Assembly: GCF_016587375.1 (NCBI RefSeq) | Contig: NZ_BNJG01000004.1 | Span: forward strand, 1 to 64,000 | From: Ktedonobacter robiniae | GTDB taxonomy: Bacteria; Chloroflexota; Ktedonobacteria; Ktedonobacterales; Ktedonobacteraceae | Direction of reading: 5' to 3' | Length of the DNA: 64,000 nt | Shown here: positions 37,220 through 45,946 of the stretch, one piece after another | Position numbering within the stretch: position 1 is the first letter of the stretch | Layout of the letters: every line of letters starts with the position of its first letter | Notes under the pieces: generated by a model | Database searches by the model: none | Seen by the model: the letters and a program-made list of their open reading frames with translations, nothing else | Told to the model about the DNA's origin: nothing | Translations under genes and position numbers: made by a program

Positions 37220-39195
37220 TCACGAACAGACGGCCAACGACAGCCGCTCAAGAGTCGAGCGGGGCACTAAAACCACATCGGGGTGAGTGGGTGATGTGGG
37301 AAAAGTCCTGTGGCCCCACAGATGTCGCCTGACGAGAGCAAGGACATCACGGAAGGTGGCGGTCTGCTTGTAATACCAGGCGGATTGAGCGACAGGAATG
37401 TGCCCATCCGGGTGCAACGCCCGCCCAAAGAGCGTCACGAGACTGTAGAGGCCAAAGAGCAAAGGAGTCGAGCGCTCAATAGCTCGATCCGACCATTGGC
37501 GTTGGGTCTCGATGCCCAAATGGGCACGACCCTCCTCAAAGGTCACTTCCAGACTCCAGCGCTTCATGAAGTCGCTGACGATCTGGCTTGCCGTCTGGAT
37601 GGGGTCGGTGGAAAAGAGCGCTTTCGCAGGGCGCTTGCCCGAGGGATCACGCGTCAGGACCCAACGGATCGGCAGCGGATCGTATCCAAAGCGATACCAC
37701 AGAGCGGTGCCGGTACAGACTCCAGCGTGCGCTTCCCCTCGCCGTACCAATCCAGGGTGAGTTCCTGCCAGACGGCCTCCGGGCTTTGTAATACCTGCTC
37801 CAGGGAAGGAAGACGTGGGCCTACCACTCTCGGACGACCAATGGTGTGCCGGGTACGTTCGGGAGGCGGTTCATGGGGCACGGCATCCAAGCGGCCAGTC
37901 GTGACCAGGGTCACCCTTTGGGCACGTGCATGCAATCCCAACTCCAACACCGTGTAGGCGGTATCACCCATGAGCTTGATGGAGCGGCCGGGAAGCCAGT
38001 GGCGGACCAGGCTGATCATCTGATGCGCCCACATCCCGATGGTCTTGTGTCGCTTGCCCAGCTGTTGACTGACTTCGGGAGTGGTCGCGAGGACACACAA
38101 GAAAGGCAACGCCCATCTCTGCTTGGTCCAAGGAAGGGTCACGACCACTGCCATCGTGCGCCGCTTCGGTACATATCAAATTTCTCCCAGAGGGAGATGA
38201 GGTTGAGAGTAAGAACCTCAAGGGCGCCCAACTTACCTGGCGTGGAAACACAAAGGGAAAATTAGCATGTCGGGAACGCGGTTAAACAGGAAGGTATGTA
38301 CTGTGATGCACCGCAAGTCCTGTACGCATGGTGAAACCTGAATTGGCTGAACCCTAGTCTCCAGTGGTCTAAGCGTTGGCTCATCGCAACATACCTGTGG
38401 CGATGTCATCGGAATACGCACTTATTGATGGCGAGTGCGGAAGACTCTCTCCGATGAACGACCAGCAATGAGCTGGTTCAAGGAAACGAACGGGGCACCT
38501 ACACGTACTCAACGTTTGATATGCGCAAATGCGGGATCGTCTACGGGTGCGAGCCTATGACGACGGAGCTTTCATAGTACTCAAATGATCAAGGTAATGC
38601 TTGATACAAGGGGAAGGGAAGCAGGGAGTATTGTCGTGAACGGAGCGGTGCGCGAGATGCGCAACGCCTACCTCCACGAAGCGACAAGAAACTGGAGAGC
38701 CGGGTGCATCGAAAGGGTGCAAGCCCAGGTTCGGAGAGGGACGGACAGAAAAGGTCTGGAAACAGAACCTCGCTGGCCGTCTACTCTACACGATCCAGCG
38801 CAAGCCAGGGCTACTCACCGAGCGTTCTCGACTGGAAAGCGCGCTATCGCGGTAATGGCCTCGTTTCCTGATCTTGCTGCCCCAGCGTCGTTCGAGCGTT
38901 TCATCAAGGACCAGATCCACGTCGGCTCCGGCTGGCACAAAGGTTTCGACGATAAGGAGGAGAAGTTGACGGCTCACCGCCAGAGGAGACCAACGTGCTC
39001 GATTGAGCACGTGGTGGAAGGTGCTCCAGTTGGCAGCCATGTCGTTGCCGCTGGCACGCAGAGCCGCCGTGACTTTCGGCGTCCATGAGCCAGCAAGGTC
39101 CCGGTGAGCAACGTCATCAGTTTCCTCCAAGTGGGAGCCGTAAACAGTGGCCGAAAGACGGCTAAAACTTCTATAATGGGATCGGGAAGAGCCAT
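37220..39195 (-). pseudogene. DDE transposase (IS4/IS701-like superfamily), two frameshifts plus intron insertion
   Basis: Pieces in three frames join into one transposase: an N-terminal part (MALPDPIIEVLAVFRPLF), a part with the first catalytic Asp (VLDETLERRWGSKIRKRGHYRDS), a part with LMGDTAYTVLEL (second Asp), and a C-terminal part with WSLEVTFEEGRAHLGIETQ (catalytic Glu). Frameshifts lie near 39085 and near 37723, each explained by one missing base. Between SPGLRWIV and MAVVVTLPW the gene is split by the group II intron on the opposite strand. Start 39195 has AGGAGA upstream. Not functional. Confidence 0.88.
38156..38789 (+). mobile_element. ORF-less group II intron, antisense within the transposase gene
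   Basis: The intron begins GTGCG (38156) and ends CTACTCTAC (38789). Removing it restores the transposase sequence exactly (GGATCGTGATGGCA on the minus strand). Exon-intron pairings are perfect: IBS1 GCCATC (38150-38155) with EBS1 GATGGC (38427-38432), and IBS2 GACCACT (38143-38149) with EBS2 AGTGGTC (38363-38369). Domain V is at about 38697-38732: it starts GAGCC (AGC triad) and has a GAAA loop at 38711-38714. Domain VI has a bulged A at 38783, seven nt from the 3' end. No reverse transcriptase/maturase is encoded, so mobility would need one in trans. Orientation is opposite to the host gene, so it cannot be spliced from the transposase mRNA. Confidence 0.88.
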
Positions 39196-39277
39196 GAACA
39201 TTCTCCTGACAAGATGATGCTTTGGTCAGCTTCTATCTTATCTCAAGAGGTTTTCATGCCTCATTCTTTCCCCAAAT

Positions 39278-39296
39278 TGTACAAAGTCAAGCTGAG
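39278..39296 (-). repeat. right terminal inverted repeat of the IS
   Basis: Read on the minus strand it is CTCAGCTTGACTTTGTACA, the partner of the left end, 83 nt upstream of the transposase start. Confidence 0.8.
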
Positions 39297-39415
39297 TATT
39301 GGACTGCCAATGATCACTGGAGCCATGTAACCTTCTGCAATTTGCTGCATCCAAGTATGTGAGGAAAACAACACTCCCTGATGAGTAACAGCAACCATTC
39401 GGAAAGAGAAAAGAG

Positions 39416-40005
39416 ATGAACTCGGAAAACACCAATACAACCATCGTTCCTGCCGAAGAAGCTTATGAAATGATCACTGTGACACAAGATGCCATCGTTA
39501 TTGACGTACACACACCCACCGAATTCGAAGCAAACATATTTCAAGAAGTCATAACATTCCCCTGGAACAGCTCCCTGCTTATAAAAAAGAGATCGTAGAA
39601 CTCGCAAGCAATGCTCCTTTGCTCCTGATTTGCCAGAGTGGGACACGTGCGCGCAAGGCGGCAGAAGTACTCCAGACCGTGCCGGTGTCTTCCCTCTCTC
39701 TCCTCGACGGTGGAATTGTTGCCTGGGAGAAGGCGGGCAAGCCATGTCAGCGGGGAGTACAAAAATGGAGTATGGAACGGCAGGCGCGCGGCGTTGCTGG
39801 CACACTGGTTCTCCTAGGAGCACTGGGAGGTCTTTTTGCCTGGAAGCCGCTCGTCTGGATCGCGGCCCTGGTTGGCGGAGGACTGACCTATTCGGCGATT
39901 TCCAATACCTGCGGGATGGCCCTGCTGCTCAGTAAATTGCCCTACAACCAGGGCGCGGTCTGTGATGTTCGCCAGACACTGAAAAATATAGCAGATGCCG
40001 CGTAG
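39416..40005 (+). pseudogene. rhodanese with C-terminal membrane domain (YgaP-like), one frameshift
   Basis: The N-terminal part (IVPAEEAYEMI...VIDVHTPTEFEAN) and the part from HNIPLEQLPAYKKEIVELASNAP lie in different frames. One missing base near 39534 (AAC-ATA instead of AAC-CAT-A) explains it. Beyond the break the frame is intact: the active-site loop ICQSGTRARKAA, then a DUF2892-type two-helix membrane domain (LVLLGALGGLFAWKPLVWIAALVGGG). As it stands only a 60-residue fragment is made from the first start. A sequencing error is possible. Confidence 0.8.
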
Positions 40006-40058
40006 GAAGCTGCGGAAAAAGAGACTCAACACCAACCACAGAGAAAGAGTGAACTGCA

Positions 40059-41483
40059 ATGATCCTCCGTTTAATCTACGATGAAATCCTGGCCCAGGCC
40101 AGTTACCTGGTGGGTTGCGCTGCGACAGGCGAGGCGCTGCTTATCGATCCCAACCGTAACATTCATCAATATATCGAACTGGCCACGGACAAAGGCTTGC
40201 GCATCACGACCATCACTGAGACGCATATTCACGCTGATTTTGTCTCCGGAGCGCGTGAACTGGCGCAGGCAACTGGAGCTCAGCTCTACCTTTCAGATAT
40301 GGGTTCCGCAGATTGGGAATATGGGTACGCTGGGGAAACAGGTGCCATACTCCTACGTGATGGGGTGACATTCCGTGTCGGCAACATCCAGATCGAGGCA
40401 CTGCACACTCCAGGCCATACCCCGGAGCATCTCTCGTTTTTGCTGACCGATACTGCGACCACCGATGAACCGATGGGCATCTTTACTGGCGACTTCCTGT
40501 TTGTCGGCGATGTTGGTCGCCCGGATCTACTGGAAAAAGCTGCCGGCGTCAGTGGTACAGCTGATTCGGGGGCGCGCCAGCTCTACCGCTCGTTGCAGCG
40601 CTTCCGCGAATTGCCGGACTACTTGCAGATCTGGCCAGGTCATGGAGCAGGCAGTGCGTGCGGGCGAGCCCTGGGCGCGGTCCCGCAAACCACATTGGGA
40701 TATGAGAAACGCATCAACTGGGCCTTCGATGTCACCGACGAGCAACGCTTTGTCGAGGCGGTGCTGGCCGGGCAACCAGAGCCACCTACCTACTTCGCGG
40801 AAATGAAGCGCATCAATAGGGTCGGACCGGCTCTGGTGGGCTCGGCGATACTCCCACCGACTGAAGTAAGTATCGAGCAACTGGTGGCGGATCTGCAATC
40901 TGGCACCCTGGTCATCGATGCCCGTCCTTCTCGGCAGTACATGGAGGAACATATCCCGGGAACCATCCACGTGCCGTTTGGGCCAATCTTCCTGAACTGG
41001 GCCGGGTGGTTGCTTCCCTACGACCAGCCATTCTCGCTAATTGTTGATGCTGAAGCCGCCCAGGAGGCACTTACCCAGCTCCGTCTGATCGGTCTGGATC
41101 GTGTGGTCCATATCTGGACCCCTGACGTACTCGCCGCCTGGAAACAGGCCCGGCATCCGCTGGGCAAGACGCCGCAAATCACGGTAGAGGAGGCCCGGCA
41201 GATGCTCGTTCAGAAGCAGGTGACCTGGCTCGATATTCGCAGTAGCGATGAGTACGCGGCGGGCCATGTCCCGGGGAGCCAGCACATTCACCTGGGCACC
41301 CTGCAACAGCGCCTGCGGGAGGTCTCGCCTGATAAGCCCGTCGTGGTTCAATGCCAGGGGGGAAACCGTTCGCCGATTGGCGCGAGTCTGCTGGATGCCC
41401 ATCATTACCCACAGGTCATGGATCTGGTGGGAGGGTTCAACCTCTGGCGAAAGGCTGGCTATCCGGTGGTCAAAGGGGCCTAG
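40059..41483 (+). CDS. metallo-beta-lactamase fold persulfide dioxygenase-like protein with two rhodanese domains
   Basis: The 474-residue protein has an ETHE1/Blh/CstB-like MBL domain (1-~250): metal ligands in ETHIHADFVSG, HTPGHTPEHLSF, FTGDFLFVGDVGRPDL and the late His of WPGHGAGSACG. A first rhodanese domain (~270-365) lacks the catalytic Cys; a second (~375-470) has it in VQCQGGNRSPIG. Such enzymes oxidise glutathione or CoA persulfide and move sulfane sulfur. It lies between a frameshifted rhodanese gene and a tauE/safE remnant, the usual partners in sulfide detoxification loci. Confidence 0.9.
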   Translation: MILRLIYDEILAQASYLVGCAATGEALLIDPNRNIHQYIELATDKGLRITTITETHIHADFVSGARELAQATGAQLYLSDMGSADWEYGYAGETGAILLRDGVTFRVGNIQIEALHTPGHTPEHLSFLLTDTATTDEPMGIFTGDFLFVGDVGRPDLLEKAAGVSGTADSGARQLYRSLQRFRELPDYLQIWPGHGAGSACGRALGAVPQTTLGYEKRINWAFDVTDEQRFVEAVLAGQPEPPTYFAEMKRINRVGPALVGSAILPPTEVSIEQLVADLQSGTLVIDARPSRQYMEEHIPGTIHVPFGPIFLNWAGWLLPYDQPFSLIVDAEAAQEALTQLRLIGLDRVVHIWTPDVLAAWKQARHPLGKTPQITVEEARQMLVQKQVTWLDIRSSDEYAAGHVPGSQHIHLGTLQQRLREVSPDKPVVVQCQGGNRSPIGASLLDAHHYPQVMDLVGGFNLWRKAGYPVVKGA

Positions 41484-41489
41484 CATAAA

Positions 41490-41518
41490 CCTGGGGCGCC
41501 CCTTGTGGTCGCCCCAGG
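41490..41518 (+). terminator. hairpin after the MBL-rhodanese gene
   Basis: CCTGGGGCG and CGCCCCAGG form a 9-bp GC-rich stem 6 nt after the stop; no long U-run follows. Confidence 0.5.
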
Positions 41519-41691
41519 GAAGTGGCATAGGGTTCGCCGGGCTGCTGGCTGGTTCCAGGCTGGCGCGCATCCTGCCGGTTGTTCGCTTACAGCAATCCTT
41601 CGCTGTGTTCGTGCTTGCCCTGGGTGTAGTACTGCTGGTGCTCAATGTGCCAAAACTGTCGATGTTTCCCACGGGATGCGCAACGAGATGA
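41518..41691 (+). pseudogene. C-terminal remnant of a TauE/SafE sulfite exporter
   Basis: A startless reading frame encodes GFAGLLAGSRLARILPVVRLQQSFAV and then a hydrophobic helix, which matches the end of TauE/SafE permeases. The first ~200 residues are gone. The gene normally pairs with MBL-rhodanese genes, which supports the call. Confidence 0.7.
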
Positions 41692-41789
41692 CAGCAAGCT
41701 AGCAGCGGAACAAGAAAAGAGACCTTTAATGAGAGAGAAACAAAACATACTCTCATGAGGAGATCTTTTTAGCTTTGAGGAACTGAGCG

Positions 41790-42815
41790 CTAATTTGTTA
41801 CCTCGATAGCTTCCAGGCCACCGTAGATGGTGTGCCATGGCCTGGCGCAATGGCTTAGTACTGAGTTGAGGGCCTGCACATTCTGCACGCCCTGGTCCTG
41901 CAACCAATCTTCCAGAGCCGCTTCGCCGTCGTTGACGAAGACTGGGACACCGCCTTTCCAGGTAGCACGACCGCAGAGGACGCCACTGAAGGGGACATTG
42001 GCCTCGGCTGCTAATTCTAACTGCTCACGAAAAATGGCATCATCCACGCCGCCGCTTAAAAAGAGGAAGGGGAGTTTGCTGACCCCGGCGGCAGCCTGGA
42101 AATGCTCTTTGGCCGCCTGCCAATCATAAGCGACCTCGCTCCCCTTGAAACCCAGACTGCCAGCTAAATAGGCGCTGTTGATAGGGACCTCCACCTTCAA
42201 CATGTCGACACCATAACGCGGCTGCGAAAACTCTTCAACGATCGCGCGTACATAGCCGGGTTTTAAGCAGGCAAACTCAAAGCTCTGCTCAGGATGCACG
42301 TTATCATAGGCCAGTGGCTCGAGGAAGAAGGGAATATCGAGCGCCTTGCACTCATCACCTACGCGCTCAACAAAGGCCCGCTTGATTTCGTTTATCCACC
42401 CTTCATCGATAGGATTATAGTACAGGAGAATTTTGACCGCGTCGGTCCCCACTTCAACGAGCCGACGCGCACTCCAGCTTGGAAGAAGACGCGGCAAGCG
42501 TCCCATAGTCTGGGGATCGTAGCCAGTGACTTCGTAAGAGAGAAGTGCTCCCCGACCAGGCGCGCGCTTCTTTAAAGCAGGTAAACCATATTCGGGATCA
42601 AGCAGAATTGCGCTTGCATGGCGCGTCAGAACCTGCGAGACCTTGCGTTTGAAGGTCGTAATCGCCTCTGGTGTGCCACTCCCCTCGGCCAATTTTTCCA
42701 TGCTCTTCTTGAGCGAGCCACGCTGGTCCATAGCGACGGCTGCGATGATGCCCTCCGCGTTGGCGCAGGCTTGTATATGCTCAAATTTCCCGCGACTGAT
42801 CTGTACCTTTCCCAA
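41790..42815 (-). CDS. lacD: tagatose 1,6-diphosphate aldolase (LacD type)
   Basis: The ~341-residue class I aldolase has AVAMDQRGSLKKSM near the N-terminus, ILLDPEYGLPAL, the presumed Schiff-base lysine in LKVEVPIN, and FLFLSGGVDDAIFREQL. It cleaves tagatose 1,6-bisphosphate to glyceraldehyde phosphate and dihydroxyacetone phosphate. I prefer the TTG at 42815 (GAAGG 6 nt upstream); an ATG at 42842 in frame lacks a binding site. It is the last gene of a five-gene sugar operon and the start lies 44 nt after pfkB. Confidence 0.88.
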   Translation of the reverse strand: MGKVQISRGKFEHIQACANAEGIIAAVAMDQRGSLKKSMEKLAEGSGTPEAITTFKRKVSQVLTRHASAILLDPEYGLPALKKRAPGRGALLSYEVTGYDPQTMGRLPRLLPSWSARRLVEVGTDAVKILLYYNPIDEGWINEIKRAFVERVGDECKALDIPFFLEPLAYDNVHPEQSFEFACLKPGYVRAIVEEFSQPRYGVDMLKVEVPINSAYLAGSLGFKGSEVAYDWQAAKEHFQAAAGVSKLPFLFLSGGVDDAIFREQLELAAEANVPFSGVLCGRATWKGGVPVFVNDGEAALEDWLQDQGVQNVQALNSVLSHCARPWHTIYGGLEAIEVTN

Positions 42816-42859
42816 TGCATACCTTCTTTCTATACACAACATGCGAGCAGAGGTGTTTG

Positions 42860-43801
42860 CTAGCCGCCCAGTGATATGGCCTTGACAACCGGCAGCAATC
42901 GCTCAATATCAGAGAGGTACAGGCGGCCAGCTCCTATTTGCAGTGTATTTGCGGCCCCCGCCGCAACACCCAGGCGTGCGGACTGGATCAATCCCTGACC
43001 GCGCATAAGCCCGGCGGCGATACCTCCCAGGAGGCAATCACCGCTCCCAGTCGAGGAGAGCGCAGGCACTGCTGGTGCCGTCCAGCCAAAGCGCTGGCCC
43101 TCGGCTGTACACCCCACGACGCCCGCTTTCCCAAGTGAAATTACCACCTCCCGCACACCTCGTCTCTGCAACTCGGCGGCACCTTCTAGCGCCTGAAGGG
43201 AATCTGCAAGCGGATATCCGAGCAGTTCCCCAGCTTCGAACTGATTGACTTTGAGTAAAGCGGGGTGATACGCCAGCGCGGCGGGGAGCTGTGCGCCGTG
43301 AGTGTCTAGAAAGACAGGCACCGAGGCTGCCCTCGCCTGCCGCAGGAGCATGAGGAGAGCATCCTCTGGTACTCCCGGTGGGAAACTGCCACTGATCACC
43401 AGGAAGGCTGCTTGTGTGAGCGCGCTGGTAACTCGACGTACCACAGCATCCCATTCAGCCCTGGTCAGTGGTGCTCCCTGCTCATAGATCTCAGTCAGGC
43501 AGTAGTCGGCTGCGGGATCAACCACAGTCAGGCAGGTACGCAGTTCAGCGGCGACTTCCTCCATATCGACCTGGAGCCCCTCCTCGCGAGCCAGGGCCAG
43601 CAGGTGCTTCCCGGCATAACCTCCGACGGGACCTATGACCAGTCCCTGAGCCCCCAGCGTATGTAGTGCCCTGGCAACATTGAAGCCTTTTCCACCCGCC
43701 TGGATGATTACTTCTCCAGCACGGTGAATTCTGCCCAGCGAGAAATGAGGCAAGACAATCGTCTTATCGAGCGCGGGATTAGGCACGACAGTCACAATCA
43801 T
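42860..43801 (-). CDS. PfkB family hexose-phosphate kinase (1-phosphofructokinase/tagatose-6-phosphate kinase)
   Basis: The 313-residue ribokinase-fold enzyme has VPNPALDKT at the N-terminus, GGKGFNVARAL near residue 37 and the catalytic/anion-hole motif STGSGDCLLGGIAAGL near 255. FruK/LacC/AgaZ-type kinases share this pattern. Next to a LacD-type aldolase and an AgaS-like isomerase, phosphorylation of tagatose-6-phosphate is the likely job. The start lies 3 nt after the isomerase gene stop, so the genes are coupled. Confidence 0.9.
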   Translation of the reverse strand: MIVTVVPNPALDKTIVLPHFSLGRIHRAGEVIIQAGGKGFNVARALHTLGAQGLVIGPVGGYAGKHLLALAREEGLQVDMEEVAAELRTCLTVVDPAADYCLTEIYEQGAPLTRAEWDAVVRRVTSALTQAAFLVISGSFPPGVPEDALLMLLRQARAASVPVFLDTHGAQLPAALAYHPALLKVNQFEAGELLGYPLADSLQALEGAAELQRRGVREVVISLGKAGVVGCTAEGQRFGWTAPAVPALSSTGSGDCLLGGIAAGLMRGQGLIQSARLGVAAGAANTLQIGAGRLYLSDIERLLPVVKAISLGG

Positions 43802-43804
43802 CCC

Positions 43805-44887
43805 TTACCTCTCCGCGTCAAGCACAATCACCGCCGTCAGGTTATGGGGATGATCAGGGTTCTGACCATTGGTACGCGCCCGGTAGTAACTGAGAAGCTG
43901 AAGTAGTGGCAGATACAGGACCGCGCGGTTATTCTCCGCCAGGCCCGAGTGGAAGTTGACCTGGAAGTCAGCGGCCTCTGTAGGAATGGGGTCTTCGGAA
44001 AGCACCAGCGTTTTGCCGCCCAGGGCGCGCATCTCGCGCAGGACAGCTATTTCATGGGCACTGGCTGTATCCGAGAGCAGGCCAACCACCAGTGTATGCT
44101 CATTGACCATCGACATGGGGCCATGACGGAACTCCATGAAGTGGAACGCCTCAGAGACAGAGAGCGACATTTCTTTCATCTTAAGATTGATTTCAGAGGC
44201 CAGGCCATATTGCAGACCCGAACCGAGGAAGTAAAAGCGCTCGAACTGAGTATCTCCACCGAGCTGTTTTGCCAGGTCGTGATGGGTCGCAATCAAGCGC
44301 TCACCCAGTCCTGGCAAGCTGCGCATCGTCTGAAATTGAGGCTCATGAGCCAGGGCAATCGCGGCCTGGGCTGCCAGCAGCATCGCGCTAAAGGAGCGCG
44401 TTTGTACAACGCTTTGCTCTTGCCCCTCGGGCATCACCAGTGCCAGGTCACTCAATGCCACCAGTTCCGCCTCCGGATAACAGCCAATGGTAATGACTGG
44501 CCCGCCATAGCGCTGCTTAAACAGCACGGTAGCGCGAATGGTCTCGGTAGTCTGGCCTGAGCGTGAGATCGTAAATAGGAGGGGACGGCTGCCAGGCCCG
44601 ATGATGGTCTCGGGGAAGAGCAGTAGCTCAGAGGCTGGTATGGGGCGCGCTCGTCTGCCCAGCTGGCGCTGGAGCAGGGGCGCAACAGCCTGCGAGAGAT
44701 AGTGTGTTGAGCCGCACCCTGTGACAATAATGTCAGAATACTCCTCTGCTTTCCAGAGGGTCTGGATAACCTCCTGGTTCGCCACCACCACATCCAGCGC
44801 GGCCTGCCAGGCAAGCGGCTGGGTCAAAATTTCATGCAGCGTGTGTGTCTCGTAGATACCTGGAATCAATTGTTCTGTATTACTCAC
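43805..44887 (-). CDS. SIS domain sugar isomerase/deaminase (AgaS/GlmS-C-like)
   Basis: The 360-residue protein has two SIS domains: IIVTGCGSTHYLSQAVAPLLQ with FTISRSGQTTETI in the first, and FYFLGSGLQYGLASEINLKMKEMS with FRHGPMS in the second. This is the isomerising half of glucosamine-6-phosphate synthase as used by AgaS or FrlB-type deaminase-isomerases. It starts with GTG, whose G is the last base of the upstream ROK stop (TAGTG), with AAGGAG upstream. Likely converts an amino-sugar phosphate to tagatose- or fructose-6-phosphate. Confidence 0.9.
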   Translation of the reverse strand: MSNTEQLIPGIYETHTLHEILTQPLAWQAALDVVVANQEVIQTLWKAEEYSDIIVTGCGSTHYLSQAVAPLLQRQLGRRARPIPASELLLFPETIIGPGSRPLLFTISRSGQTTETIRATVLFKQRYGGPVITIGCYPEAELVALSDLALVMPEGQEQSVVQTRSFSAMLLAAQAAIALAHEPQFQTMRSLPGLGERLIATHHDLAKQLGGDTQFERFYFLGSGLQYGLASEINLKMKEMSLSVSEAFHFMEFRHGPMSMVNEHTLVVGLLSDTASAHEIAVLREMRALGGKTLVLSEDPIPTEAADFQVNFHSGLAENNRAVLYLPLLQLLSYYRARTNGQNPDHPHNLTAVIVLDAER

Positions 44888-45918
44888 TATAGAAAACTCC
44901 TTGTTCTAGCTTCAGCAATAGCCAGGGCGGCCGCGCCAACGATACCGGCATCTCCCTGTAAGCTTGCCAGGCGGACCGCGTCCTGGCTGAGCATTTCACG
45001 GAAAACAGGAGCCTGCTTCATCCAATGTGTGAGCCCCGTACGCGTCGCCCCAATCAGTGGACTTCCCTCCACAGCCAGCCCTCCACCGATAACGACCATC
45101 TGCGGATCAAAAATCATTGCCAACAGGTAGATGCTATATGCCAGATGTTGTCCGGCCTCGCGCAAGATCTGCCCAGCCAGTGCATCATCCCTGGCCGCGG
45201 CTTCAAAGACATGTTCAGCGCGCAGATCTGCTACTGCCTGTTCCTGCATAATTCCTTCTAGCAGGGATGACTCCCCTCGCTGAAGTTTGTCCTCGGCGTT
45301 GCGGGCCAGGGCAGGACCCGCAGCCAACGCCTCCAGGCAGCCCCTGGCGCCACAGCGGCAAAGAGGACCAGAGGGGGCAAAAACGGTATGCCCTATCTCC
45401 CCAGCCATCCCATGCGCACCCCGGTAGAGTCGTCCATGAATGATCGCTCGGGCGGCGATTCCAGTCCCCAGGCTAAGATAGACGGCATTCTCCTGTCCCT
45501 TGCCAACACCATAGAGGCCTTCTCCCAGGGCCGCGACACTTACATCGTTCTCGATGAAGCAGGGGAGCTGCAATTCGCGTTCAAGCCAGGCTTTCACCGC
45601 CACATGCTGCCAGCCAAGGTTGACCGAGAGCTGGCAGACGCCCTGCGCCGGGTCAACTATGCCTGGAATGCCCAGGCCAACGGCCTTGATACGCTGTGAG
45701 GGCACATGCGCAGCCTGGATGGCGCTTCTAATACTCAACGCAATAGCCTGTAGAGTATGTTCCACGCTGCTGGTATCCGTCGGAAGCTTGATGCGGCCAG
45801 AAACCTGGCCCTGTGCGTTTACGACACCAGCCGCGATTTTCGTACCACCTACGTCCACGCCGACAACGAGGTTATCCTCTTCGATATGCGCTCCTGTTGT
45901 TTGCTCTGCTCGCTGCAT
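44887..45918 (-). CDS. ROK family sugar kinase
   Basis: The ~343-residue protein has the ATP loop VGVDVGGTKIAAGVV, the ROK sugar motif GIPGIVDP, FIENDVSVAALGE, LGTGIAA, and the zinc motif C-x-C-x4-C (PLCRCGARGCLEALAAGPA). No N-terminal HTH is present, so it is a kinase, not a repressor. I take the ATG at 45918 (GAGGA 6 nt upstream); another ATG two codons earlier abuts that site. In this operon it probably phosphorylates an amino sugar such as N-acetylglucosamine or galactosamine. Confidence 0.9.
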   Translation of the reverse strand: MQRAEQTTGAHIEEDNLVVGVDVGGTKIAAGVVNAQGQVSGRIKLPTDTSSVEHTLQAIALSIRSAIQAAHVPSQRIKAVGLGIPGIVDPAQGVCQLSVNLGWQHVAVKAWLERELQLPCFIENDVSVAALGEGLYGVGKGQENAVYLSLGTGIAARAIIHGRLYRGAHGMAGEIGHTVFAPSGPLCRCGARGCLEALAAGPALARNAEDKLQRGESSLLEGIMQEQAVADLRAEHVFEAAARDDALAGQILREAGQHLAYSIYLLAMIFDPQMVVIGGGLAVEGSPLIGATRTGLTHWMKQAPVFREMLSQDAVRLASLQGDAGIVGAAALAIAEARTRSFL

Positions 45919-45946
45919 ACGCATTCCTCTTTAAACATAGCCAGGG

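Larger units (their letters stand above)
37193..39296 (-). mobile_element. insertion sequence with broken transposase, split by a group II intron
   Basis: The element is bounded by inverted repeats of 19 bp with one mismatch. It contains a single minus-strand DDE transposase gene, disrupted twice by frameshift. Without the 634-nt intron it would be about 1.47 kb, a usual IS size. I did not find a clear target-site duplication. Confidence 0.8.

Noticed and set aside
38585..39088. A 167-codon plus-strand open frame across the intron end and transposase
   Set aside because: It runs through group II intron domains V-VI and then antisense to the transposase; no protein likeness.
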